Of a DNA stretch of 64,000 nucleotides, positions 40,848-49,026 are shown in pieces. A model generated the notes under the pieces. The model did not search any database. It was given only the letters and a program-made list of their open reading frames with translations, and had not been told where the DNA came from. Made by a program: the position numbers and the translations under genes. Every line of letters begins with the position of its first letter. Positions within the stretch are counted from its first letter, which is position 1. The DNA comes from Microbacterium aurantiacum (lineage in GTDB: Bacteria > Actinomycetota > Actinomycetes > Actinomycetales > Microbacteriaceae). The DNA is taken from positions 20,237-84,236 of the forward strand of contig NZ_PGGU01000018.1 of assembly GCF_002872075.1 (NCBI RefSeq). The letters are read 5' to 3'.

Positions 40848-42512
40848 TCAGGCCTCGACCTCGGCCACCGGAGCATCGATGATCATCCGCGCGATGCCCG
40901 TGCGGGAGGTCAACCCGCATCGACGCAGGATCTCGCTCACGTTCTTCTCGACCGTCTTCACGCTGACGCCGAGACGACGCGCGATCTCGGCGTTGCCGAG
41001 TCCGGTGGCGACGAGCTCTGCAGTCGTCTGCTGGCGGGGGGTGAGCGCCGGAACAGGGAAGACCGGGTCGCCGAGGTGACCCAGGGTCGACGCCGGGATA
41101 CCGCTGCGCGAGGTGATGGCGAGCGCCGCGAGGATGCGTGAGACGTGCCCTTCGATCGTCCGCTCCGAGAGGAACAGCGTCGACGCGATCACCCTGTTGC
41201 TCGCGCCACCGGCGACGAGGGTGGCGACCTCGCGCTCGCGCGCGCTGAGGGCACTCCACCCCGATCCCGGTGCGGGGCGCGGGCGATGGCCCAGTTGCCG
41301 GAGCTGACGCAGCGCCTGGCGCTCGACGCCCCGGTCGCCGGCGGCACCCGGTCCCCGCAGCGACGACAGGTTCTCGTGAACCGCCTCCTCCGCCTGGCCG
41401 AGTGCGGCGAGCGCCCGGGCGCGCAGCATCCGCACGTGGGCGGCATCGCGATAGCGCCCGGCGAGATCGGCGCGTGCCGCGGCGATGGCCGCGCGCTCCG
41501 CCGCCTCGGTCATCCGGCCGCGCGCGACGTCGATGCGCGCGAACGCCTGCTCGACGAGCACGTGCGCCCCGGGGTGCACGGTGAGCGGAAGCAGCCCGGC
41601 GGCGACGCGCTCGGCGGATTCGATATCGCCGCGCTCGATCGCCGCCGCGATGAGGATGTCGGCGGACATCGCGCGATCCGCGACCTGCAGGAACGGGAAG
41701 GCAGGGCCACCGGCCGCGATCAGGATCGCCTCGGCCTTGCCCAGCTGCCCGATACCGGCGCGGGCGTACGCGATGAAGGCGAACACCGCCGCCTCGATGT
41801 AGTCCCGGGGTGGGCGCGTGCGATCGATGAGATCGTGTTCGACCCTGTCGAGCTGTCCGGCTTCTGCTCCTCCGAGCGCCGCGGCGAAGGCGGCCGCAGA
41901 GGCGATGGCCCGCACCCAGACCTCGTCGCCCTGGTCACGGGCGAGTGTCGCGGCCGCTTCGAGGTGAGGCGCGGCTCTCAAGGCGTCGCCTCGGAACATC
42001 AGCAGCCGAGCGGGCTGCAGCAGGAGAGCCGGGAAGGCGGAGACGCCGTCGTCGACGCCGATCACGGCGTCGACCGGGCCGAGCACCTCGGCCGCTTCGT
42101 CGAAGCGCCCGGTCGCGAAGGCCGCCTCGACGAGAGCGAATCGGGCGAGCGGAAGGATGCTCGGTGCGAACGAGGCCAGCACGCCCCGCCGTGCCCACAG
42201 CTCCGGGAAGCCGTCATCGGCGGTCGGATCCTCCCAGACCACGCCCGCCGAAGCGAGGACGCGGAAGGACAGAGCGAAATGCAGCACCTCGGCGTCACCG
42301 GCGTCGAGCGCGGTGAGCCGCGCCCGCTCGGTGGTGATGACAGCCCGCTCGAATTCACCGGCGACGAACTCGGCGGCGCCGAGGAGGGCGAGAGCGAGAG
42401 CCGGATCGACGCTCGCCGTGCCGTCCCCGGCGCCCAGCGCCGCGACGAGCGCGACGTCTCCGCGGGACGCGGCGGCAGTCAGCTGCCAGCACGTCTTCGC
42501 GTCGATCGGCAT
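40848..42512 (-). CDS. LuxR-type regulator with two tandem HTH domains
   Basis: Regulator of 554 residues. Residues 1-415 are an Ala-rich all-helical array resembling TPR/MalT-like repeats, without a P-loop. The C-terminus has two complete LuxR helix-turn-helix domains: about residues 421-478 (LSAREREVATLVAGGASNRVIA) and 489-545 (LTPRQQTTAELVATGLGNAEIA). Nearly all LuxR regulators have one. The ligand and targets are unknown. It lies upstream of the lipoprotein gene in the same direction (64 nt gap) and could control it. Confidence 0.85.
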   Translation of the reverse strand: MPIDAKTCWQLTAAASRGDVALVAALGAGDGTASVDPALALALLGAAEFVAGEFERAVITTERARLTALDAGDAEVLHFALSFRVLASAGVVWEDPTADDGFPELWARRGVLASFAPSILPLARFALVEAAFATGRFDEAAEVLGPVDAVIGVDDGVSAFPALLLQPARLLMFRGDALRAAPHLEAAATLARDQGDEVWVRAIASAAAFAAALGGAEAGQLDRVEHDLIDRTRPPRDYIEAAVFAFIAYARAGIGQLGKAEAILIAAGGPAFPFLQVADRAMSADILIAAAIERGDIESAERVAAGLLPLTVHPGAHVLVEQAFARIDVARGRMTEAAERAAIAAARADLAGRYRDAAHVRMLRARALAALGQAEEAVHENLSSLRGPGAAGDRGVERQALRQLRQLGHRPRPAPGSGWSALSAREREVATLVAGGASNRVIASTLFLSERTIEGHVSRILAALAITSRSGIPASTLGHLGDPVFPVPALTPRQQTTAELVATGLGNAEIARRLGVSVKTVEKNVSEILRRCGLTSRTGIARMIIDAPVAEVEA

Positions 42513-42539
42513 CCTCGCCCTCTCCCCCTCGGGGTCGTC

Positions 42540-43553
42540 TCAGACCAGGCGCGCCTTGGGCGACACCGTGTAGGTGTCTTCCGCGTCGCGGTTCACCGCA
42601 TCGCCGAGGGCGGCGTCGATCGCCGTCATCGTGCCCGAATCGAGCGTCACACCGGAGGCCTTCACCGTGTCGGCGAGCTGCTCGGGGCGCGATGCTCCGA
42701 CCAGGGCCGCGGCGATGTTCGGGTTCTGCAGCACCCACGCGATCGCGAGCTGCGGCATGGTGAGTCCGGCCTCTTCCGCGATCGGCTTCAGCCGCTGCAC
42801 AGCGGTGAGGATCTCGTCACGCAGGAAGCCCTTGATGAAGTCGGCGCCCGAGTGCGGGTCGGTCGCTCGGGATCCCTCCGGGACCGGCTGCCCCGGCAGG
42901 TACTTGCCGCTCAGCACGCCCTGCGCCATCGGCGACCAGACGATCTGCGAGATGCCCAGTTCCTCGGATGCCGGGACGACCTTGCCCTCGATCACCCGGT
43001 GCAGCATGGAGTACTGCGGCTGGTTCGAGATGAGCTGCACGCCGAGCTGCTTCGCCAGTGCATGACCCTCCCGCAGCTGCTCCGCCGTCCACTCCGAGAC
43101 GCCGATGTACAGCGCCTTGCCCTGACGCACGATGTCGGCGAACGCCTGGAACGTCTCCTCCAGCGGGGTCTCGTAGTCGAAGCGGTGCGCCTGGTACAGG
43201 TCGACGTAGTCGGTTCCGAGACGCTTCAGCGAGCCGTTGATCGACTCGAGGATGTGCTTGCGGCTCAGTCCGGTGTCGTTCGGCCCCTTCGGACCGGTCG
43301 GGAAGTAGACCTTCGTGAAGATCTCCAGTCCCTCGCGCCGCTGACCGGACAGCGCCTTGCCGAGCACGACCTCCGCAGCCGTGTTGGCGTACGTGTCGGC
43401 GGTGTCGAAGGTGGTGATGCCGGCATCGAGAGCCGCGTGGACGGTCTTGAGGGCGGCATCGTCCCCGACCTGTGAGGCGTGCGTGACCCAGTTGCCGAAG
43501 GTGATCTCAGAGACCTTGAGACCGCTGTTGCCGAGATAGCGATAGTTGACCAT
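42540..43553 (-). CDS. Aldo/keto reductase (Kv-beta-like group)
   Basis: NADPH-dependent oxidoreductase of 337 residues. The catalytic tetrad is visible in FDTADTYANT (Asp, Tyr), FTKVYF (Lys) and YQAHRFDYETP (His). The pattern LGNSGLKVSEITFGNW at the N-terminus and SQIVWSPMAQGVLSGKY is that of the Kv-beta/YghZ-like group that reduces small aldehydes. It precedes the LuxR gene by 27 nt in the same direction. Confidence 0.88.
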   Translation of the reverse strand: MVNYRYLGNSGLKVSEITFGNWVTHASQVGDDAALKTVHAALDAGITTFDTADTYANTAAEVVLGKALSGQRREGLEIFTKVYFPTGPKGPNDTGLSRKHILESINGSLKRLGTDYVDLYQAHRFDYETPLEETFQAFADIVRQGKALYIGVSEWTAEQLREGHALAKQLGVQLISNQPQYSMLHRVIEGKVVPASEELGISQIVWSPMAQGVLSGKYLPGQPVPEGSRATDPHSGADFIKGFLRDEILTAVQRLKPIAEEAGLTMPQLAIAWVLQNPNIAAALVGASRPEQLADTVKASGVTLDSGTMTAIDAALGDAVNRDAEDTYTVSPKARLV

Positions 43554-43618
43554 GGTCCAACGCTACCGGCCGATGACCACGCGGAGGGCGAAAATCCGTG
43601 ACCGGTCCCAGCCTCGGG

Positions 43619-45103
43619 TCAGAGAGTTGCCCGGTACTCCCGCCACGCCGCACCGAGTCGCCGGACTCCCTCAGTCAGCACCTCGTCCGGGGCCGTGAAC
43701 GGGATGCGGATGCGGTCGTCCGGAGAGGCGGATGCCGCGAACGCGGCGCTGCCGGCGACCGAGACGCCGTGCATCGCGGCGACCCTGGCGAGCGCCTCTG
43801 CCGAGCCGATCGGAAGCGCCGCCCACAGCGACAGACCGCCGCGCGGGGCCAGGTGGGTCCAGTCCGGCAGCTCTTCGGCCATCAGGCTCAGCAGCATCCG
43901 GAGTCGTTCGTGGTGGACGCGGCTGTTCTGGCGGCGCAGATCATCGGCACGGGCGACGAGGTCGAGCGCGAGCAGCTGACCGGGAACGCTCGTGGACTGG
44001 TCGGCGAGCTGACGCGCGCCGCGGAGCCGCCGGACGAGCACGGGGTCGGCACGCAGCCAGCCGATCCGCAGACCGGCCCACGCCCACTTCGACACCGACT
44101 CGACCACGATGATCGGCGCATCCGGTCGCTCTGCGGCGAGCGACGGCGGCACGACCCCGTCGAACGAGATCCCGGCGAGCACCCGATCCTCGATCACCGG
44201 AACGCCGTACTGCGCCGCGAGCTGGGCGACCCGGTGACGGGCGGACGCGGGCAGACGCGTGCCGGTCGGGTTCTGGTGATGCGAGTTGATCGCGATCAGC
44301 ACCGGGCGGAGTCGCGCCATCGCCACCTCGAGCGCATCGACATCGAGGCCGTCGTCGCCCATCGGCACCCCGTGCACCGTGCCGCCGCGCAATCCGACGG
44401 AGTCGGTCACTCCCGGCCACGTGACCTCCTCGGCGAGCACGACGTCGCCCGGACCGACGAGGAGGTTCACGACGAGGCTGATCGCCTGCTGCGCTCCGTG
44501 CGTCACCAGGATCTGCTCCGGCGTCGTCGGAGTGCCCTCGGCCCGGTACATGTCGGCGATCAGCTCGCGCAGCATGGGGAGCCCCGCGGGGTCGGCCTCC
44601 GGGAGGAGGGCAAGGTCGAGCCGCGGCTGATGCGCACGGATCAACTCGACCGCGAGCTCGGGGATCTGCGGCACGGTGCGCAGCAGATCGATCGTGTTGG
44701 GGAGTGCCGAGAACAGGGCTTCGCCTCGACCCGGGCGCTGCCCTGGTGCAACCGGTGCGGCGACGCCCGCGATCCGCGTTCCGCTGCCCTGTCGCCTCTC
44801 GACGAGTCCGCGCTCGGCGAGGTCGGCGTACGCTGCGACCACCGTGCCGCGCGAAACCGAACTCACCGCCGCGAGCGCCCGCTCCGCGGGCAGCCGGTCA
44901 CCCGGTCGCAGTTCTCCGCTCGCGATCAGGGCGGCGATGCCTCGGCGGAGCCGTGCGGCGAGGGTGCCTTCGCCGTGCGTCCAGCGACCGAGGCGGGCGG
45001 CGAGGCGATCCGACGAGACCTCCCCCGCGCGTACCAGAGGCGGTGCATCTCCGACCGATTGATGGTCCACTGGCCGGGTATTGGCCCTGTCGTCGATGCT
45101 CAT
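43619..45103 (-). CDS. MocR-type (GntR HTH plus aminotransferase) regulator
   Basis: Chimeric regulator of 494 residues. A GntR winged helix at about 45-115 (LRPGDRLPAERALAAVSSVSRGTVVAAY) is joined by a linker to a fold-type I aminotransferase domain with the PLP lysine in ESVSKWAWAGLRIGWL near residue 335. Such proteins control PLP synthesis (PdxR), GABA use (GabR) or transporters; which applies here is not clear. ATG 45103 excludes an N-terminal extension over the promoter. TGGWCCA boxes lie around its start. Confidence 0.88.
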   Translation of the reverse strand: MSIDDRANTRPVDHQSVGDAPPLVRAGEVSSDRLAARLGRWTHGEGTLAARLRRGIAALIASGELRPGDRLPAERALAAVSSVSRGTVVAAYADLAERGLVERRQGSGTRIAGVAAPVAPGQRPGRGEALFSALPNTIDLLRTVPQIPELAVELIRAHQPRLDLALLPEADPAGLPMLRELIADMYRAEGTPTTPEQILVTHGAQQAISLVVNLLVGPGDVVLAEEVTWPGVTDSVGLRGGTVHGVPMGDDGLDVDALEVAMARLRPVLIAINSHHQNPTGTRLPASARHRVAQLAAQYGVPVIEDRVLAGISFDGVVPPSLAAERPDAPIIVVESVSKWAWAGLRIGWLRADPVLVRRLRGARQLADQSTSVPGQLLALDLVARADDLRRQNSRVHHERLRMLLSLMAEELPDWTHLAPRGGLSLWAALPIGSAEALARVAAMHGVSVAGSAAFAASASPDDRIRIPFTAPDEVLTEGVRRLGAAWREYRATL

Positions 45104-45183
45104 GACACCCGATTCTGGACCAATGGACACTCTGATCACCAGCGAACGGACACTTCTCGATCCAATCGCGCCCGATTGGACCA
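45063..45183. promoter_or_regulatory. Repeated TGGWCCA boxes near the MocR gene
   Basis: Heptads TGGTCCA (45063-45069), TGGACCA (45116-45122) and TGGACCA (45177-45183) are spaced 53 and 61 bp apart. Repeated TGGACC-like boxes are typical near MocR-family genes, so they may be this regulator's binding sites. Confidence 0.4.
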
Positions 45184-45482
45184 TTGCCGAGTTGCTCGAG
45201 TGGCTCGGAGACGAATCCCGTCAGCACGATGCCGCGCTCCGGCATCCGCTCGCCCGGATCGAGGCGGCCGTCACCGGCGAGACCTGGCACGGCACGCCGT
45301 CGACCGTCGCGCTGATCCGCTCACTCGCCGCCTCGGCCCGCACGCACGGCGCGATGCGGCTGGGCGACATCGTTCGAAGAGCGCAAACGGCTCGAAATCA
45401 GGCCGAGATCCAGCCATTTGCGCCATTCGAAGCGAAGGTGGAGACGCCGGCGCGTCCTGACCGCAGCGCTCAGGTGGCCTGA
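45123..45482 (+). CDS. Hypothetical protein divergent from MocR
   Basis: A 119-residue frame, not recognised. It has a helical, acidic N-terminal half (WTIAELLEWLGDESRQHDAAL) and a C-terminal tail rich in Gln, Ala and Pro. Third-position GC is high in the middle and lower at both ends. There is no ribosome site and the start lies on a TGGACCA box. Its last 13 bases overlap the convergent gene. It could be real but is not secure. Confidence 0.5.
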   Translation: MDTLITSERTLLDPIAPDWTIAELLEWLGDESRQHDAALRHPLARIEAAVTGETWHGTPSTVALIRSLAASARTHGAMRLGDIVRRAQTARNQAEIQPFAPFEAKVETPARPDRSAQVA

Positions 45483-47080
45483 GCGCCGACCGGCCGCGCT
45501 GCGGCCGGCTCGACCGCGACCGCCTCTGCGGTATCGGGCTCGGCTGCAACAGGCTCGGTGGCCGTGGCCCCGATCGCAGCATCCGTCGCGCCCGCGCCTG
45601 CTGCCACGATCTCGGCCCGATCACGGAAGCCCTCCGCGGTCACCTTGTCGAGGGCGACCTGCTTGCGGATCGCCGCCGCCTTCTCGTACAGCGTCGGCTC
45701 TCCATACGAGGTGAGCACCTTCACCAGGACGGGCAGCAGCTCGATCATGAAGAAGAGGGCCGCGATCAGCAGGTGCGCCCAGAGGATCGTCGGCTCCTTC
45801 TCGGAGAGCCGGTTGAGGCCGCTGATTTGGCTGAGCAGGCCGATCGCTCCAGCGTTGCCCTGCGCCACGGCATCCGCCCTGCCGTTGTACGCGGCGAGCG
45901 CCTGCTCGTAAGACTGCTGAGCGGCCGGAAGCTGGTCGTTCGCCTGCTGACGGTTCTGCGACTCCGATGCGGAGGTGTTCTCCTTCGCGGCGCTGCCGGC
46001 GGTGGCGAGCTCCTCATTCGCGACCCGCAGCTGTGCGGCGAGCGCATCGTAGGTCTGCTGGGCCTGGGCGAGCTGGGCCTGCGCGGCGTCGGAGCTGGCC
46101 CCTTCGCCGTTCACGCCGGTGCAGCCGGGCACGGTTCCCGCGCCTTCGCCGGTCAGCTCGCACTGATACAGCACCCGCGCCTGGTCGATGACACCCTGCT
46201 GCGCGGTCAGCTTCGCGGTCAGGTCGTCCACGGTCGTCTGCGCCGCGGACTCACTCGCCGACGACGAACCGGTGCCGGCGACGATGCCCGTCGCCGCCTG
46301 GTTCTCGAGTTCGGCGAGGCGGGCGGATGCCTCGTCCAGCGCCTTCTTCTCCGGGCCGTTCTCCAGCGCATCCTGGTCGGACTGCGACTGGGTGATGTTG
46401 GTGGACGCGACCTCGCGCGCGATGTCGTTGTGGAACACCTGCAGCACGAGCGGCTCGGCGACGACGAAACCGATGATCGCTGCCATGATGACACGGGGGA
46501 TCGCGAGTCCGATGAGCTTCCAGACGTTCCGGGTCGAGGTCATCGTCGACGTGAGGAACCGGTCGAGGTTGAAGATGATCAGTGCCCACACCATCGCGAG
46601 CGGCACAGCCAGCCAGATGACCGCCTGCACCCCTGTGGTCAGTGCGAACAGCATCGAGATCGCCGAGACCAGCGCGGTCCCGGCGAGCACGAAGAACATC
46701 TGAACGAAGCGCGGGGTCTCCCCCGGCACTTTGTCGAGGATCTCGCCCTCGGCACCGCCCAGAATCGCGAGCGTGCGCCAGCGCGATCCCGGCGTACGCG
46801 TCTTCTTCACGCGCTTCGGGCGCGGTGCACGGGGCGGCCGGGGAGCGGATGCCGGCGCTGCGGGCGCGCCTGCATCGGCCGGGTCGACGACGACTGTCGG
46901 GCGGGTGGCGGTGTCTGCGGCCTCCGCCTGCGGGGCTCTCTGGGCGTCGTTTCCGGTGGGCTCGAAAGCGCGCAGGAAGTCGAGATCCTCGTCGGTGACC
47001 GTGCCGTCGGGAGCGCCTGTCTCGAAGGAGATCCTGCCCTGGGAATCCATCTGACCAGGGCGATGCGCGGAGTAAGCCAT
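45470..47080 (-). CDS. DUF4407 membrane protein
   Basis: Membrane protein of 536 residues. About 100 residues of Ala/Pro-rich cytoplasmic N-terminus end in a basic RPKRVKKTRTPGSRW. Two membrane helices at about 130-190 and a third near 215-235 are followed by a long coiled-coil-rich region (about 240-410) with two Cys. A further helix lies near 430-450, and a tail rich in Ala, Val and Glu follows. The order matches DUF4407, whose function is unknown. ATG 47080 is preferred over the upstream frame because TACCCT lies 6 nt before it. Confidence 0.85.
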   Translation of the reverse strand: MAYSAHRPGQMDSQGRISFETGAPDGTVTDEDLDFLRAFEPTGNDAQRAPQAEAADTATRPTVVVDPADAGAPAAPASAPRPPRAPRPKRVKKTRTPGSRWRTLAILGGAEGEILDKVPGETPRFVQMFFVLAGTALVSAISMLFALTTGVQAVIWLAVPLAMVWALIIFNLDRFLTSTMTSTRNVWKLIGLAIPRVIMAAIIGFVVAEPLVLQVFHNDIAREVASTNITQSQSDQDALENGPEKKALDEASARLAELENQAATGIVAGTGSSSASESAAQTTVDDLTAKLTAQQGVIDQARVLYQCELTGEGAGTVPGCTGVNGEGASSDAAQAQLAQAQQTYDALAAQLRVANEELATAGSAAKENTSASESQNRQQANDQLPAAQQSYEQALAAYNGRADAVAQGNAGAIGLLSQISGLNRLSEKEPTILWAHLLIAALFFMIELLPVLVKVLTSYGEPTLYEKAAAIRKQVALDKVTAEGFRDRAEIVAAGAGATDAAIGATATEPVAAEPDTAEAVAVEPAAARPVGAQAT

Positions 47081-47086
47081 CCCCCG

Positions 47087-47092
47087 AGGGTA
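47087..47092 (-). promoter_or_regulatory. Leaderless -10 (TACCCT) of DUF4407 gene
   Basis: On the minus strand TACCCT ends 6 nt before the ATG at 47080. Confidence 0.5.
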
Positions 47093-47172
47093 GGAAACAT
47101 CGCCTGTGCGAAGCCCGGACGATCCCTGCGAGCCGCTCACAGGTTGGGGGTGCGCGTGCGGGGCGCCGATGC

Positions 47173-47178
47173 CAAGCT
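47173..47178 (+). promoter_or_regulatory. Leaderless -10 (CAAGCT) of SixA-like gene
   Basis: CAAGCT ends 6 nt before the ATG at 47185; no ribosome site. The hexamer is a weaker match to TANNNT. Confidence 0.4.
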
Positions 47179-47184
47179 GGTGGC

Positions 47185-47655
47185 ATGAAGACCCTGCTGC
47201 TCGCCCGCCACGCGAAGTCGGACTGGGGCTTCTCCGGCCTCGCCGATCACGACCGGCCGCTCAACGCGCGCGGGCGCCGCGATGCCCCGGCGATGGCACG
47301 GCGCCTGGCCGACGACGACGTCCATCTCGACCACATCGTCTCGAGCACCGCCACTCGCGCCCGGAGCACTGCCGACGAGTACGCGGCCGTGTTCGGGATC
47401 GGGGTGCTCGATGAGGCGCTGCTGTACGCGGCATCCGCCCGTTCGATCCTGGCGATCGCGGCCGCGTTGCCCGAGCAGAGTGACGTCGCCATGCTCGTCG
47501 GGCACAACCCGGGCATCAGCGACGCCGTGGCCGAGCTCACCGGCGAGAACGCCCAACTGCCGACCTGCGCCGTCGCGGAGTGCGCGGTCGACATCGGCTC
47601 CTGGGACGAGCTCATCGAAGGCACCGGCCGGCTGCTGCGGATCCACACGCCCTGA
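47185..47655 (+). CDS. SixA-like histidine phosphatase
   Basis: Histidine-phosphatase superfamily protein of 156 residues. The catalytic RHAKSDW motif at residues 8-14 and the second His in VGHNPGIS near residue 109 are intact, as in phosphohistidine phosphatase SixA and its actinobacterial relatives. It is soluble and short, like SixA. The substrate is not known. It stands alone between the DUF4407 and TetR genes. Confidence 0.87.
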   Translation: MKTLLLARHAKSDWGFSGLADHDRPLNARGRRDAPAMARRLADDDVHLDHIVSSTATRARSTADEYAAVFGIGVLDEALLYAASARSILAIAAALPEQSDVAMLVGHNPGISDAVAELTGENAQLPTCAVAECAVDIGSWDELIEGTGRLLRIHTP

Positions 47656-47683
47656 GCGACACGGCCGCGTGGGCGGCTCGGCG

Positions 47684-48262
47684 TCAGCGCGGCAGCATCC
47701 GCCGCAGTGCCGCCTCCCCGGCCCGGAGCGCCGCATCCAGGGAGAAGTGCCCCGCCGCGCACAGCGTGCCGAGGCCGTGCACGAGTCCCCACACGCCGAG
47801 AACGTCTTCGTCGCTGTCGAGGCCGGCCGCGGCGGATGCCGAGCCCAGGAGCTGCTCGAGCTCGGCGATCAGCGGAGCCATGGTGTCGCTGGGCTCCCCC
47901 GGTATGCACACGGTCGGGTCGTACATGACGTCGAAGCCGTGCGGGTACTCCACCGCGAAGCGCAGGTAGGCGGTACCGCCGCTGACCAGCGCGGCGACGG
48001 GGTCGGCGGCACTCGCGATCGCCGTCCGGACGGCAGCGGTGAGGTCGGCCATGCTGCGCTCGGCCAGCACCTTCATCAGCCCGCGGCGATCGGCGAAGTG
48101 ATGGTAGGGGGCGTTGTGACTCACGTCGGCGGCCCTGGCGACCTCGCGAAGGCTGATCTCCTGAGCGGGCTTCTCGGCGAGCAGCTGCATCGCCGCCGCC
48201 TCCAGCGCATGCGCGAGATCGCCGTGATGGTAGCCGGATCGAGAACTTGACACGAGCAACAT
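47684..48262 (-). CDS. TetR-family regulator
   Basis: Regulator of 192 residues with the HTH at about 15-60 (ISLREVARAADVSHNAPYHHFADRRGLMKVLA) and a TetR_C-type helical ligand domain. ATG 48262 follows AGGAGAG. It is divergent from a quinone reductase-like gene, and the 55-bp gap is filled by an ordered array of repeats, so it most likely represses itself and that gene. The ligand may be a quinone or electrophile, by analogy. Confidence 0.9.
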   Translation of the reverse strand: MLLVSSSRSGYHHGDLAHALEAAAMQLLAEKPAQEISLREVARAADVSHNAPYHHFADRRGLMKVLAERSMADLTAAVRTAIASAADPVAALVSGGTAYLRFAVEYPHGFDVMYDPTVCIPGEPSDTMAPLIAELEQLLGSASAAAGLDSDEDVLGVWGLVHGLGTLCAAGHFSLDAALRAGEAALRRMLPR

Positions 48263-48264
48263 TC

Positions 48265-48313
48265 TCTCCTATCTTGACACTGTCCAGCAAATTGACACTG
48301 TCCAGATAGGAGA
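48265..48313. promoter_or_regulatory. TetR operator array: nested direct and inverted repeats
   Basis: Two identical 14-bp units TTGACACTGTCCAG (48274-48287 and 48292-48305) repeat with an 18-bp period, each centred on the palindrome GACACTGTC. They are enclosed by a perfect 9-bp inverted repeat (TCTCCTATC 48265-48273, GATAGGAGA 48305-48313) that contains the ribosome site of both divergent genes. Two TetR dimers on one helical face would cover both promoters. Confidence 0.75.
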
Positions 48314-48317
48314 AGTG

Positions 48318-48944
48318 ATGGCATCCGCACTCGTCATCGACGGCCACCCCGACGCACGATCCCTCACCGCAGAACTCGCCCGCCGCTACGCGGCCGCACA
48401 CGGCGACGCCCGCCTGCTCGCGCTGCGCGACCTCGACTTCGACCCGCACCTGCGGTTCGGCTACCGCGAGCGGATGACGCTCGAAGACGACCTCGTCGAC
48501 GCCAAGGGTGCCCTGCACTCGGCGCAGACGATCGTGATCGCGACTCCGCTGTGGTGGGGATCGGTACCGGCGGTGCTCAAGGGGTTCTTCGACCGCGCCC
48601 TGCTTCCGCAGCAGGAGTACCGCTACACGAAGCTCGGCCTGCCCGAAGGGCTTCTCCCGGCGCGGCACGGACGGCTTCTCCTGCTCGCCGACACCCCCTG
48701 GTACGCAGCGCCCTTCACCGGTCTGCCCGCCCAGACGCAGGTCGCCCGCAACACGATGCGGCTCTGCGGCATCCGCTCGGTGCGCACCCATCGGATGCTG
48801 GGCGTCAAGGACGCGACTCCGGAGCGCATCGGCTCATGGCTCACCCGAGCCGAGTCCCTCGGCCACCGCGACGGACTCCGCGACGCCACCGTCACCACGA
48901 CGTCGGCCCCCCAAGATCTGGCCGGCCTCCCGGCATCCGCCTGA
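48318..48944 (+). CDS. NAD(P)H:quinone reductase-like flavodoxin-fold protein
   Basis: Flavoprotein of 208 residues of the NQO/modulator-of-drug-activity family. It has the N-terminal phosphate loop VIDGHPDARSLTAEL, the central TPLWWGSVPAVLKGFFDRAL typical of these FMN/FAD quinone reductases, and no membrane segment. ATG 48318 follows AGGAG by 5 nt; an in-frame GTG 3 nt earlier is less well spaced. It probably reduces quinones or related electrophiles and is controlled by the divergent TetR. Confidence 0.88.
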   Translation: MASALVIDGHPDARSLTAELARRYAAAHGDARLLALRDLDFDPHLRFGYRERMTLEDDLVDAKGALHSAQTIVIATPLWWGSVPAVLKGFFDRALLPQQEYRYTKLGLPEGLLPARHGRLLLLADTPWYAAPFTGLPAQTQVARNTMRLCGIRSVRTHRMLGVKDATPERIGSWLTRAESLGHRDGLRDATVTTTSAPQDLAGLPASA

Positions 48945-48960
48945 CCAGCCCCCTCACCTC

Positions 48961-49019
48961 CTCCCGTCGCGAGAAGTCCCGGTATTCGACTCGAATACCG
49001 GGACTTTCTGCGACGGGAG
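48961..49019. repeat. Hairpin repeat family, copy 4
   Basis: Palindromic element between convergent genes: arms of 29 bases (48961-48989, 48991-49019) with a one-base centre and two or so mismatches, core GTCCCGGTATTCGA. This is the longest stem of the five copies, and both edges are of the CCCGTCGC type. Confidence 0.9.
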
Positions 49020-49026
49020 CGGCGGA

